Positions 1-6,494 of a DNA stretch of 6,494 nt are shown here, one piece after another. A program made the translations under genes and the position numbers. How positions within the stretch are numbered: position 1 is the stretch's first letter; each line of letters starts with the position of its first letter. Origin of the DNA: Candidatus Zhuqueibacterota bacterium (GTDB lineage: Bacteria; Zhuqueibacterota; QNDG01); contig QNDG01000089.1 in assembly GCA_003645915.1 (NCBI GenBank), forward strand, positions 1 through 6,494, in the 5' to 3' direction. The notes beneath the pieces are model-generated. The model did not search any database, had not been told where the DNA came from, and was given only the letters and a program-made list of their open reading frames with translations.

Positions 1-1566
1 GATTTTGGCGGTGAGGTTGAACGCAGCCTTAATCTCGTTGACGGTGCAATACTTCTTGTTGATGCCAGTGAAGGGCCTCTGCCTCAGACCCGTTTTGTTG
101 TTAAAAAAGCCCTGGATAAAAATCTGCCCATTATTCTTGTGATAAATAAAATCGATCGGTCAGACCAGCGTATAGAGCAAGTGGTTAGTGAAGTTTACGA
201 TTTGTTTATAGACCTGGATGCTTCTGAAGAACAGATAGATTTTCCGATTCTTTATACTAATGCAAAAACAGGCATTGCTCATTTAGATTTGGAAGACGGC
301 TCAAACAGTCTTCGTCCTTTGTTTGAAACAATTATTGAAAAAATTCCGGGACCCGAAGCAGATGATAATGCAGTTCCGCAGTTTCTGGTTACAAATCTGT
401 TCTATGATTCATATGTAGGGCAGGTGGCAGTTGGCCGCGTTTTTAACGGAACACTGGAGATCGGCAAACAGTACAGTCTTTGCACTGAAAAAGATATTAT
501 CAAAGGAATAAAGTTTTCAGCACTTTACACCTTTGAAAATTTAAAAAGAAAAGCTGTTAATAAAGCAGAAGCCGGAGATATTATTGCTCTAGCAGGAGTG
601 GAAAATATTGAGATTGGGGATACTGTCAGCGATCTGGAAAATCCCAAACCCCTTGAACGGATTCATGTGGACGAACCTACACTTTCAATGATTTTTTATG
701 TAAATAAAAGCCCATTTGCAGGGAAAGAAGGTCAATTTCTGACATCCCGTCATATCAGAGAAAGACTGTACAAGGAGACTCTTGGCAATATGGCCATAAA
801 TGTAGAAGATACTGAGCGTCCTGACGCTTTTGAGGTTTTTGGCAGAGGGGAACTTCAGATGGCCGTGCTTATTGAGACAATGCGGCGGGAAGGATATGAA
901 TTTGCAGTATCAAAACCAAAAGTTGTTACAAAAATTATTAATGGTAAAAAATGTGAACCCGTTGAACATGTATTTATTGATGTACCCGAAGAATTTGTAG
1001 GCATTGTTACGGAAAAACTGTCAGTACGTAAAGGCAGGATGATCAACATGGTCAATCACGGACACGGCCGCTATGATCTCGAATTTCTTATTCCTTCACG
1101 GGGTCTTATAGGTTTCCGCAGCCAGTTTCTTACTGACACCAAAGGTTCCGGTATAATGAATTCCATTTTAAACGGTTACGAACCCTGGTTCGGCCCAATA
1201 CCGCAAAGAACAACAGGAGCACTGGTAGCTGACAGAGAAGGCCGTGTAACAAACTACGCAAGCCTTGCTATGGTTGACAGGGGAACTCTGTTTGTTAAAA
1301 CAGGCACTCAGGTTTATGAGGGAATGATTATAGGAGAACGAAACCGCGTTGGTGATTTGTATGTTAATATTACCAAAGAGAAGAAACTGACAAATATGCG
1401 CAGCTCTACATCCGAGGCCACTGTAACTTTAAGACCTCCTACTATGCTGTCACTGGATCAGGCAATTGAATTTATAGCAGAAGATGAACTTGTTGAAGTT
1501 ACACCACAAAATATAAGGCTTGCAAAAATGATTCGGGAAAGGAAAAAACGGGGGCCAAAAGAATGA
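1..1566 (+). CDS. typA: Translational GTPase TypA/BipA, 5'-truncated by the window edge
   Basis: The reading frame is open from base 1 and encodes 521 residues ending in TGA. TypA/BipA is a ribosome-binding GTPase of the EF-G/LepA class, involved in ribosome assembly and in stress and cold adaptation. The visible part starts with DFGGEVER, which in the family directly follows the G3 motif DTPGH. About 80 N-terminal residues (P-loop, switch I, DTPG) therefore lie upstream, giving a total near 600, normal for the family. The G4 motif NKID is at visible residues 49-52 and a G5-like TNAKTG follows the FPILY strand. After that come the EF-Tu-like domain 2 (FLVTNLFYDSYVGQVAVGRV), the EF-G-like domains (SPFAGKEGQFLTSR, GRGELQMAVLIETMRREG) and the BipA-specific C-terminal part (SRGLIGFRS at about residues 366-374, KKLTNMRSS, DELVEVTP). 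An internal GTG at 139 could be mistaken for a start, but it encodes the valine just before NKID and is not one. The C-terminus is basic (RERKKRGPKE). The gene appears intact within the window and converges on the glycan operon. Confidence 0.97.
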   Translation, partial: DFGGEVERSLNLVDGAILLVDASEGPLPQTRFVVKKALDKNLPIILVINKIDRSDQRIEQVVSEVYDLFIDLDASEEQIDFPILYTNAKTGIAHLDLEDGSNSLRPLFETIIEKIPGPEADDNAVPQFLVTNLFYDSYVGQVAVGRVFNGTLEIGKQYSLCTEKDIIKGIKFSALYTFENLKRKAVNKAEAGDIIALAGVENIEIGDTVSDLENPKPLERIHVDEPTLSMIFYVNKSPFAGKEGQFLTSRHIRERLYKETLGNMAINVEDTERPDAFEVFGRGELQMAVLIETMRREGYEFAVSKPKVVTKIINGKKCEPVEHVFIDVPEEFVGIVTEKLSVRKGRMINMVNHGHGRYDLEFLIPSRGLIGFRSQFLTDTKGSGIMNSILNGYEPWFGPIPQRTTGALVADREGRVTNYASLAMVDRGTLFVKTGTQVYEGMIIGERNRVGDLYVNITKEKKLTNMRSSTSEATVTLRPPTMLSLDQAIEFIAEDELVEVTPQNIRLAKMIRERKKRGPKE

Positions 1567-1679
1567 TCCTCTGAACAAAGGCAACTTTATTAAAATCTAA
1601 TAATTTTAATTTGAATATCTTGCATTGAACTTTTTCATAAATTAATTCTATAAGCAAAAAACATCCCGACTGACTTACA

Positions 1680-2888
1680 TTACTGACTACTTCTAATCGA
1701 TCTCCTTTTCTCCAGAACATCCATGCACAAGCTTTCAAGCTCTTCAGCTTTTTTCTGCCAGGAATATGATAATCTTACTTTCGTTGATGCAGCAGTTCCC
1801 ATTGATAATCGTTTTTCTTTATTAAGGATTAGATTTCTGACTGAATCTTTCATTGCCTGAACATCTCCAGGTGTACAAAGGATACCGTCAACCCCATGCT
1901 CAATCACTTCTGCGATCTGTCCTATTTTTGAAGATACAACAGCTTTCCCACATGCCATATATTCAAAAATTTTCACCGGAGAGTAATAAAAAAATCTTAA
2001 ATCAGGATACGGAGCAAGAACAATATCCATTGCAGAAATATACTTTGGAACCGACTCATGCGGTACATGCCCTGTCAAAATCATTCTGTTAGTCAGATTC
2101 TCACTTCGGATGAAATTTTTTAATTCACCAGCCATTGGCCCGCCTGACCCCACCAATAAAAAACTGACATTGTCAAATTCCAGTATTAATCCTTTTATAA
2201 GATCAATCAACTGGTCAACACCGTGCCAGTAATGGAATGACCCTACAAATCCGACAACAATCCTGTCCCTTAAATTATATTTCTCTTCCACTTCAGAAGA
2301 AGAAATATCCGGATTGAATCTATTAAGATCAGCCCCGTTTGTAATTACTCTTAGCTTTTCCTCCGGTACTCCGCGCTTTACAAAGTATTCCTTTAGAGTA
2401 TTTGATACACAAAATGCCATATCCGCTTTTTTTACAAAATCTGCCTCTAATTTTTCTGCAAGATGAGGAATGCGGATGTAATCAGGCCCGAAATTGTCAA
2501 GCTCATAAACAACCGGGCTGTCAGCCTCTACAATAAAAGGTATATCCATCTTTCTAACATAAATGAGCGGAGAAAAAAGATAAGATTCAAGCCGCGCAAT
2601 TAAAATATCCGGGGTATCCGTATTTAAAATTTTTTGCTCTTCTATGTAGAATTTGATATTTTTAAAAATCTGGCTGGATTCGTGAAGATAACGGTGTAAA
2701 TGTGCTTTGAGAATCTGTCTTACGGAATTTGACTTTTCATTCGCTGTTGATTCATCCCCAAGCCGCCAGTATTTCTTAACAAGATGTCCCCTTGTTTCAA
2801 GAGCATTCATCAATTCCAGGCCTTTAATGTAAGAACCTATTGATATACCTTCAAGATCGTAGAGATAATTAAAATAATCTATTTTCAT
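1680..2888 (-). CDS. GT4-type glycosyltransferase (GT-B fold), last gene of the glycan operon
   Basis: This 402-residue cytosolic or peripheral-membrane glycosyltransferase probably transfers a sugar from a nucleotide-sugar donor to a glycan acceptor; donor and acceptor cannot be read from sequence. The N-terminal Rossmann half begins MKIDYFNYLYD, with a glycine-containing GISIGSYIKG segment and the helix LMNALETRGH. A typical inter-domain region follows: FCVSNTLKEYF near residue 160 and VITNGADLNRF near 181-191. The C-terminal half has VVGFVGSFHYWHGVDQLI (211-228), FLLVGSGG (243-250), and the donor-site segment SPVKIFEYMACGKAVVSS (303-320). The EX7E motif is incomplete: the second Glu is E309 but the first is a tyrosine (Y301), a variant common in 'YSPxKxFEYMAxGK' glycosyltransferases. 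I chose ATG at 2888 rather than the in-frame TTG at 2892-2894, because the weak AAAG at 2899-2902 is 10 bases from the ATG and too close to the TTG. The start lies 15 bases after the methyltransferase stop. The family is secure; the specificity is unknown. Confidence 0.92.
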   Translation of the reverse strand: MKIDYFNYLYDLEGISIGSYIKGLELMNALETRGHLVKKYWRLGDESTANEKSNSVRQILKAHLHRYLHESSQIFKNIKFYIEEQKILNTDTPDILIARLESYLFSPLIYVRKMDIPFIVEADSPVVYELDNFGPDYIRIPHLAEKLEADFVKKADMAFCVSNTLKEYFVKRGVPEEKLRVITNGADLNRFNPDISSSEVEEKYNLRDRIVVGFVGSFHYWHGVDQLIDLIKGLILEFDNVSFLLVGSGGPMAGELKNFIRSENLTNRMILTGHVPHESVPKYISAMDIVLAPYPDLRFFYYSPVKIFEYMACGKAVVSSKIGQIAEVIEHGVDGILCTPGDVQAMKDSVRNLILNKEKRLSMGTAASTKVRLSYSWQKKAEELESLCMDVLEKRRSIRSSQ

Positions 2889-2903
2889 TTGCAAATATCT
2901 TTA

Positions 2904-3905
2904 TTATGATTTTTTATATGCAACAGCACGCAGATAAACGCCATTACTGCTGTATTGAAAATCTCTGTTTGAAAGCACATTAAAAATATCCGGGCCTGTA
3001 AACGGTTTATAAATCCTTCTGACTGCTTTTTTTATAAACTTAGGAAATAATCCCGCAATGAATTTACGTATAGCAGCAATTCCGTTGATACGGGTTATAC
3101 TTTCCTGTTCCTGCCACCACTCCTCAGTACTTTTCCCAGCTCTACCAATAAATTTAATTTCAAATCCTGCATGTTCCAGAGCTATGGCAAAGGATTTCTC
3201 AGAAAAGTGAGACAGATGAGGTATTACAGCATTTCTCTGTGAAATATGATTTTTTACATCTTCCACAGGTACCTCACATACAAACACGGATTCATCTGTC
3301 ATTAATCTTTTAACATGACTCAGAACACCTGGGATATCTTCCGAATTATAATGCTCAAGAACGTGAGACATTAAAATAAAATCAAATTTTCTGTTGTCCA
3401 GATCCGGAATAGGTTTGTCATTAAAAAATCCGTCATAAAGATGTACACCAAGAGAGTTCAGAAAACCCCTGGAATGTTTATCAGGTTCTACAACAAAAAG
3501 GGAAACTCCGGGACACAGGTTCTTTACAGCGTGGGATGAAAATCCGTTTCCCCCTCCTATATCCAGAAAAGAATCACCCGGTTTAAACTCCCTGAACATT
3601 CTTGCAAGCATTATCTGTGAAAGAGATCTTGTTTCAATTAAAAATCTATCAAAAATTATTGAACCGGATTTTATCCCGTACCTTGCACCTGGTGTCCTGT
3701 ACAAATTTTTATAATATTTAGATAGCTCCTTCTGCTCCACAGGAGGAGCAACAAATCCGAATCCGCACTTTTTACAAAATACAAGTTCTTTTGATCCGAA
3801 AACACCCCTGCTTACATCGGAAACATCTTCATCACTATTTAAATATGGTAAATACTCTTCAACCGTTATACTTGATGAACATATCGGACATATATATTTT
3901 TTCAT
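2904..3905 (-). CDS. Zinc-ribbon class I SAM-dependent methyltransferase
   Basis: This is a 333-residue methyltransferase. The N-terminus carries two Cys pairs, C6-x2-C9 (CPIC) and C44-x2-C47 (CKKC), expected to bind a structural zinc ion. The Rossmann core follows: motif I FLDIGGGNG at 113-121 (SAM binding), the acidic end of strand 2 in FVVEPD (E140), and FDFILMSHVLEH at 174-185, typical of the Methyltransf_23 group. The segment HLSHFSEKSFAIALEHAGF at 230-248 is the usual late-core region of such enzymes. The Cys-pair/methyltransferase layout recalls sugar C-methyltransferases and other glycan-modifying methyltransferases, but at 333 residues it lacks the extra C-terminal domain of the roughly 410-residue TylCIII-like sugar C-methyltransferases. 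Residues about 282-304 (FIAGLFPKFIKKAVRRIYK) form a basic, probably amphipathic helix that could touch the membrane (inference). The ATG at 3903-3905 follows the upstream stop by 15 bases. The only GGAG nearby (3924-3927) is 18 bases away, so translation is probably coupled or weakly initiated. Substrate unknown; a sugar or glycan end is inferred from the neighbours. Confidence 0.9.
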   Translation of the reverse strand: MKKYICPICSSSITVEEYLPYLNSDEDVSDVSRGVFGSKELVFCKKCGFGFVAPPVEQKELSKYYKNLYRTPGARYGIKSGSIIFDRFLIETRSLSQIMLARMFREFKPGDSFLDIGGGNGFSSHAVKNLCPGVSLFVVEPDKHSRGFLNSLGVHLYDGFFNDKPIPDLDNRKFDFILMSHVLEHYNSEDIPGVLSHVKRLMTDESVFVCEVPVEDVKNHISQRNAVIPHLSHFSEKSFAIALEHAGFEIKFIGRAGKSTEEWWQEQESITRINGIAAIRKFIAGLFPKFIKKAVRRIYKPFTGPDIFNVLSNRDFQYSSNGVYLRAVAYKKS

Positions 3906-3920
3906 ATTTTTTTCTAAAAT

Positions 3921-5846
3921 CTACTCCAATCTGATTACCTTAACCCCTGTAGGCGCATTGGGAGGTGTTATGTCTGAATTGCCCAATGGCCATCTGTAAA
4001 CAAATTTGACTGCATCGGAAATAACAACTCCGCTTGTGTTATTTGTTATTTTTATTAAGGATTCTTTACCTTTTGAAAACGGGAATATACCTAGACTGTT
4101 CCACCTTCCGAAATTGGTTGTCTGATCCACATATATTGTTGTATCCACTCCTGTACCTGCATCATTGATAATAAAAGGAACATGATTTGATAATTGCTGA
4201 CTTGAAGGATCAGACCCAATATATCCATGCCACTCATAAACTTCATACCTTCCGGCAAGCCCGATTGTCGGGACATAACTTGCTATTTCTTCACCTGTTC
4301 CCGGAGCAGCCCATGCAAATCCGTACTTCTGATAAGGGCCGTAATCTCTGTTATCATACACTGCATAAAACTTTCTTCCGTCTGTTGACATAACCCACCC
4401 GCCGGTATATGAAGCAGGATCTGACCCTGGAGATGTTTGATTATCTTGATTATTGTCAACCACAATAGGAGTTAAAAAAGTCTTTTTGTTTCTGAATAAA
4501 ATAATACCGTCACCAAATACTTCATCTTCCGCCCAGTTAGCCTTTGCTGCATCCCCCCATAAAATCAGCGGATTAGTGTCTGTAACTTCTTCTCCGTTAT
4601 TAAACACAGGATCCTGACCTCCCTGAAACCTGTAATATCTTGAACCTGCAACAGGGTCAAGAGCGGAAAGATCTGATGCAGTTACTGTCTGTTCAACGCC
4701 TGAAGCATTTACCACTGACACACCATTATCAAAAAATCTTACCCATACACCGTCTGCATAAGGAGTTGCTGCTACAGGCTTACCCTCTATTTTAAGCATA
4801 TCTGTTCTCGGATAGCCAAGCTGGCCTTTGGTTTCAAATTCGTCATAAAAATAGATGTTCCCGTGATGACCGATCTGATTTCCTTCATCAACATAAAAAT
4901 ATGAGGATGTTAACAGACAGCTTGTAAAACCATACCTTACTGATCTGTAGTTATTTTTATATGGCGTAACAGGAAAATTTCTGTTGTAAAAGGAGTGTGA
5001 AGAATTAAAAAGCATTATTTTGGGTTCTTTTGTGTTGGTCTTTGTATCGTTGTAATTTCTTCTCCACCCCTTCCATGGTCCGTTGTAAATGGGCCAGTCT
5101 TCAAAACATGCGCCGTTTATATTAGGCCACAGATCCCATCCTTTTCCGCCGATCTGTACTACAACATATTTAACACCTGGAATCTGGTATTCTCTCTTAT
5201 GAAAATCCTTAAGCCCCATTTCCCACAATGTTTGAACTGAATCAGCTCCCCACTCCTGACTGTCAGCAACTCCATTGCCGTTTAAATCACCTGTGGTCCT
5301 GACATTGTAACCAGGGCCAATCCACCACCAGTCATGAAACACACCGTCGTAAACAGAAAAATCAATATCCTGCTGTAAAAAACGAATAATATAATCAATA
5401 TATGTCTGCGGACCGTTGCCGTCTCCAAGATCTACCTTGGGACAAAGTGGGGTAATATTCATAATGTGGGCATTATTCCAGATCTCAAATCTGTTACCAT
5501 TAATATCATGCCAGTACCACTCTTCAGGCAGATCACCGAGAGTATGCCCTCTGTTAAAATCAATAAGACAGTCGCTTGTTGCAAGTAAAATCACAGATGG
5601 ATTTGCCGCTTTATAATCATAGGCTCTGGCATTACCCGGAGGATATGCAATAATATCAAAATCTTTTAAAATATCAACACATGCTTCTGTCTGGCCGCTG
5701 AACGTAAAAATACCAAGCCTTGGGTAAGGTGGATTTAAATCCTGGGCGTTCAGAAGATTGTCCGCATAAGAGGAAACAAATATAAAGGACACAATTAAGA
5801 ATAAAAAGACTTTATTCCCGTATCTATCTTTAATGTGGCGGTACAT
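3921..5846 (-). CDS. Secreted putative glycoside hydrolase (GHL15-like TIM barrel) with golvesin-like C-terminal domain
   Basis: This 641-residue protein is exported. It has a charged N-terminus, a hydrophobic core at about 13-26 (VFLFLIVSFIFVSS) and likely signal peptidase I cleavage after A28 or A34; there is no lipobox. Residues about 40-350 look like the TIM-barrel 'hypothetical glycosyl hydrolase family 15' (GHL15): PRLGIFTFSGQ at the start, YDGVFHDWWW at 166-175, and NGACFEDWPIY at 244-254. D172 and E249 are candidate catalytic acids. Between them, residues 187-198 (DLNGNGVADSQE) match an EF-hand-type calcium loop. Residues about 365-453 (GVWVRFFDNGVSVVNASG to GIILFR) resemble the beta-sandwich that follows such barrels. 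Residues about 482-617 (GGWVMSTDG, GLAGRYEVYEWH, GRWNSLGIFPF, VVISDAVKFVY) match a golvesin C-terminal/xanthan-lyase-like domain, probably carbohydrate-binding. The last 17 residues, DITPPNAPTGVKVIRLE, resemble the start of a fibronectin type III domain and then stop. Its place among glycosyltransferases suggests it trims, cuts or binds the operon's glycan outside the cytoplasm, as PslG, PelA or BcsZ do in other systems (analogy only). Activity is unproven; a noncatalytic binding role is possible. Confidence 0.8.
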   Translation of the reverse strand: MYRHIKDRYGNKVFLFLIVSFIFVSSYADNLLNAQDLNPPYPRLGIFTFSGQTEACVDILKDFDIIAYPPGNARAYDYKAANPSVILLATSDCLIDFNRGHTLGDLPEEWYWHDINGNRFEIWNNAHIMNITPLCPKVDLGDGNGPQTYIDYIIRFLQQDIDFSVYDGVFHDWWWIGPGYNVRTTGDLNGNGVADSQEWGADSVQTLWEMGLKDFHKREYQIPGVKYVVVQIGGKGWDLWPNINGACFEDWPIYNGPWKGWRRNYNDTKTNTKEPKIMLFNSSHSFYNRNFPVTPYKNNYRSVRYGFTSCLLTSSYFYVDEGNQIGHHGNIYFYDEFETKGQLGYPRTDMLKIEGKPVAATPYADGVWVRFFDNGVSVVNASGVEQTVTASDLSALDPVAGSRYYRFQGGQDPVFNNGEEVTDTNPLILWGDAAKANWAEDEVFGDGIILFRNKKTFLTPIVVDNNQDNQTSPGSDPASYTGGWVMSTDGRKFYAVYDNRDYGPYQKYGFAWAAPGTGEEIASYVPTIGLAGRYEVYEWHGYIGSDPSSQQLSNHVPFIINDAGTGVDTTIYVDQTTNFGRWNSLGIFPFSKGKESLIKITNNTSGVVISDAVKFVYRWPLGNSDITPPNAPTGVKVIRLE

Positions 5847-5852
5847 AATAAA

Positions 5853-5860
5853 TCACCTCC
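5853..5860 (-). promoter_or_regulatory. Strong Shine-Dalgarno site of the secreted hydrolase gene
   Basis: Read on the - strand, GGAGGTGA is an 8-base match to the sequence complementary to the 16S rRNA 3' end. It sits 6 bases before the ATG at 5844-5846, which is near-ideal spacing. It lies between the stop codon of the upstream glycosyltransferase (5864-5866) and the hydrolase start, and it fixes the start codon. The two downstream operon genes have no comparable site. Confidence 0.9.
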
Positions 5861-5863
5861 GAT

Positions 5864-6494
5864 TTATAACGATTTATATAGTTCGACAAATTCTGAGACT
5901 TCTTTCCCCCAAGAAAATTTTTGTTCAACCCTTTGCCTTGCATTCTTGCCAAACTCATCTCTTAACTTAACATCCTCAAAAAGTCTTAAAACTGCATTTC
6001 TTATATCAGTTGTACTTTTCGGCTCAATAAGTATTCCAGATTCATTATGAATTACTGCTTCAGGAGTTCCGTCAACAGCAGTTGCAATTACAGGAAGCCC
6101 TGCTGCCATTGCCTCCAGCACAGCATTGGGAAGCCCCTCATAAAGAGACGGTAGTAAAAAAACATCAAAAGAGTGCAGCAATTTATCAATATCTGTTCTG
6201 AAACCCAAAAGATGAAAATTTTTATCAAGGCCTAATTCAGATATCTTCTCTTCAATTTCATTACGTAGAGGGCCGTCACCTGCCAGTACAAAATGTACTG
6301 AACTTTCTTTTGAAATCACATCTTTTGCAGCTTCAATCAGATACCTGTGTCCTTTTTGTTCTGTAAATCTCGCTACCGTTCCGAATACAACATCATTCTT
6401 TTTAAACCCCAAATCCATTCTCATTACCTCATCTCTGAATGGATAAAACCTGCTGAGATCCACGCCGTAATGAATTGTTATTGTCTTTTCAGAC
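5864..6494 (-). CDS. GT4-type glycosyltransferase, C-terminal half only (5' end outside window)
   Basis: The frame is open to the window edge and gives 209 residues, covering the C-terminal, nucleotide-sugar-binding half of a GT-B glycosyltransferase. Full GT4 proteins are usually about 350-400 residues, so roughly 150-190 are missing. The visible part begins SEKTITIHYGVDLSRFYPF, the usual linker ('hNGVD...F') between the two Rossmann domains. It continues with VVFGTVARFTEQKGHRYLIEA, FVLAGDGPLRNEIE, FHLLGFRTDIDKLLHSFDVF and the donor-site segment SLYEGLPNAVLEAMAAGLPV. The EX7E motif is complete (E119 and E127 of the visible fragment; codons at 6137-6139 and 6113-6115), suggesting a retaining transferase with intact donor-phosphate binding. 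A GTG at 6461-6463 lies inside the conserved linker and is not the start. The stop TAA is followed after 17 bases by the hydrolase gene, so the two are probably co-transcribed. Sugar specificity cannot be read from the sequence. Confidence 0.95.
   Translation of the reverse strand, partial: SEKTITIHYGVDLSRFYPFRDEVMRMDLGFKKNDVVFGTVARFTEQKGHRYLIEAAKDVISKESSVHFVLAGDGPLRNEIEEKISELGLDKNFHLLGFRTDIDKLLHSFDVFLLPSLYEGLPNAVLEAMAAGLPVIATAVDGTPEAVIHNESGILIEPKSTTDIRNAVLRLFEDVKLRDEFGKNARQRVEQKFSWGKEVSEFVELYKSL

Noticed and set aside
139..141. GTG as the start of a shorter typA.
   Set aside because: It encodes a valine immediately before the G4 motif NKID, and conserved TypA sequence continues in frame back to base 1.
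1589..1610. An 8-bp inverted repeat (ATTAAAAT / ATTTTAAT, 6-base loop) between the convergent typA and glycosyltransferase genes, as a possible bidirectional terminator.
   Set aside because: The stem is entirely A/T and no T-run follows on either strand. It is expected by chance in such AT-rich sequence.
1567..1679. The 113-base gap between the convergent genes, checked for a small gene, RNA gene or attachment site.
   Set aside because: It is AT-rich with no credible start plus ribosome site, no GC-rich stem and no tRNA-like sequence.
1669..1688. A 7-base direct repeat (ACTGACT twice, 13-base period) around the stop codon of the last glycosyltransferase.
   Set aside because: Only two short copies, no inverted symmetry, no link to a mobile element or hairpin. 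Probably chance.
2889..2894. An in-frame TTG two codons upstream as the start of the last glycosyltransferase.
   Set aside because: The ATG at 2886-2888 gives the typical family start (MKIDYFNYL) and better spacing from the weak ribosome site.
4091..4465. Overlapping small open frames on both strands within the hydrolase gene (and similar ones at 855-1055, 1853-2092, 5416-5616 and 5835-6050).
   Set aside because: They are shadows of well-supported genes, with low-complexity or unnatural composition and no recognisable domain or ribosome site.
6461..6463. GTG as the start of a short glycosyltransferase gene.
   Set aside because: It lies within the conserved HYGVDLSRF linker and the frame stays open to the window edge, so the gene is simply cut by the window.
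1..6494. CRISPR arrays, tRNA/rRNA genes, insertion sequences or phage genes.
   Set aside because: No regularly spaced repeats, no transposase or integrase similarity, no terminal inverted repeats and no RNA gene signature seen on reading.

Overview
This AT-rich bacterial window holds five protein-coding genes, two of them cut by the window edges. On the + strand, positions 1-1566 carry most of the translational GTPase TypA/BipA, a housekeeping factor. On the - strand, from 6494 down to 1680, four tightly spaced co-directional genes form what looks like one operon for making a surface or secreted polysaccharide. In transcription order they are a GT4-type glycosyltransferase (5' part outside the window), a large secreted protein resembling a glycoside hydrolase, a zinc-ribbon SAM-dependent methyltransferase, and a second GT4-type glycosyltransferase. 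The operon and typA converge on a 113-base AT-rich gap (1567-1679) in which I see no gene and no convincing terminator.

The operon genes are separated by only 15-17 bases (5847-5863, 3906-3920 and 2889-2903), so co-transcription is likely. Its promoter must lie beyond 6494. A plausible division of labour is that the two glycosyltransferases add sugars to a growing glycan on the cytoplasmic face of the membrane and the methyltransferase decorates a sugar or a glycan end. The exported hydrolase-like protein would then bind, trim or release the product outside the cytoplasm. No flippase, polymerase, ligase or exporter is visible, so the glycan type (exopolysaccharide, O-antigen-like or other) is undetermined.

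The most interesting gene is at 3921-5846. It encodes a signal peptide, a TIM-barrel-like region with candidate acidic residues resembling the hypothetical glycosyl hydrolase family GHL15, an inserted EF-hand-like calcium loop, a beta-sandwich-like region, a golvesin/xanthan-lyase-type C-terminal domain, and a terminal stub resembling the first strand of a fibronectin type III domain. It also has by far the best Shine-Dalgarno site in the window.

The organism cannot be named from this window. The exported multi-domain protein with a golvesin-like domain and a 'TPPxAPxGV' linker would fit a Gram-negative, perhaps Bacteroidota/FCB-like or other environmental lineage. That is an inference of low confidence.
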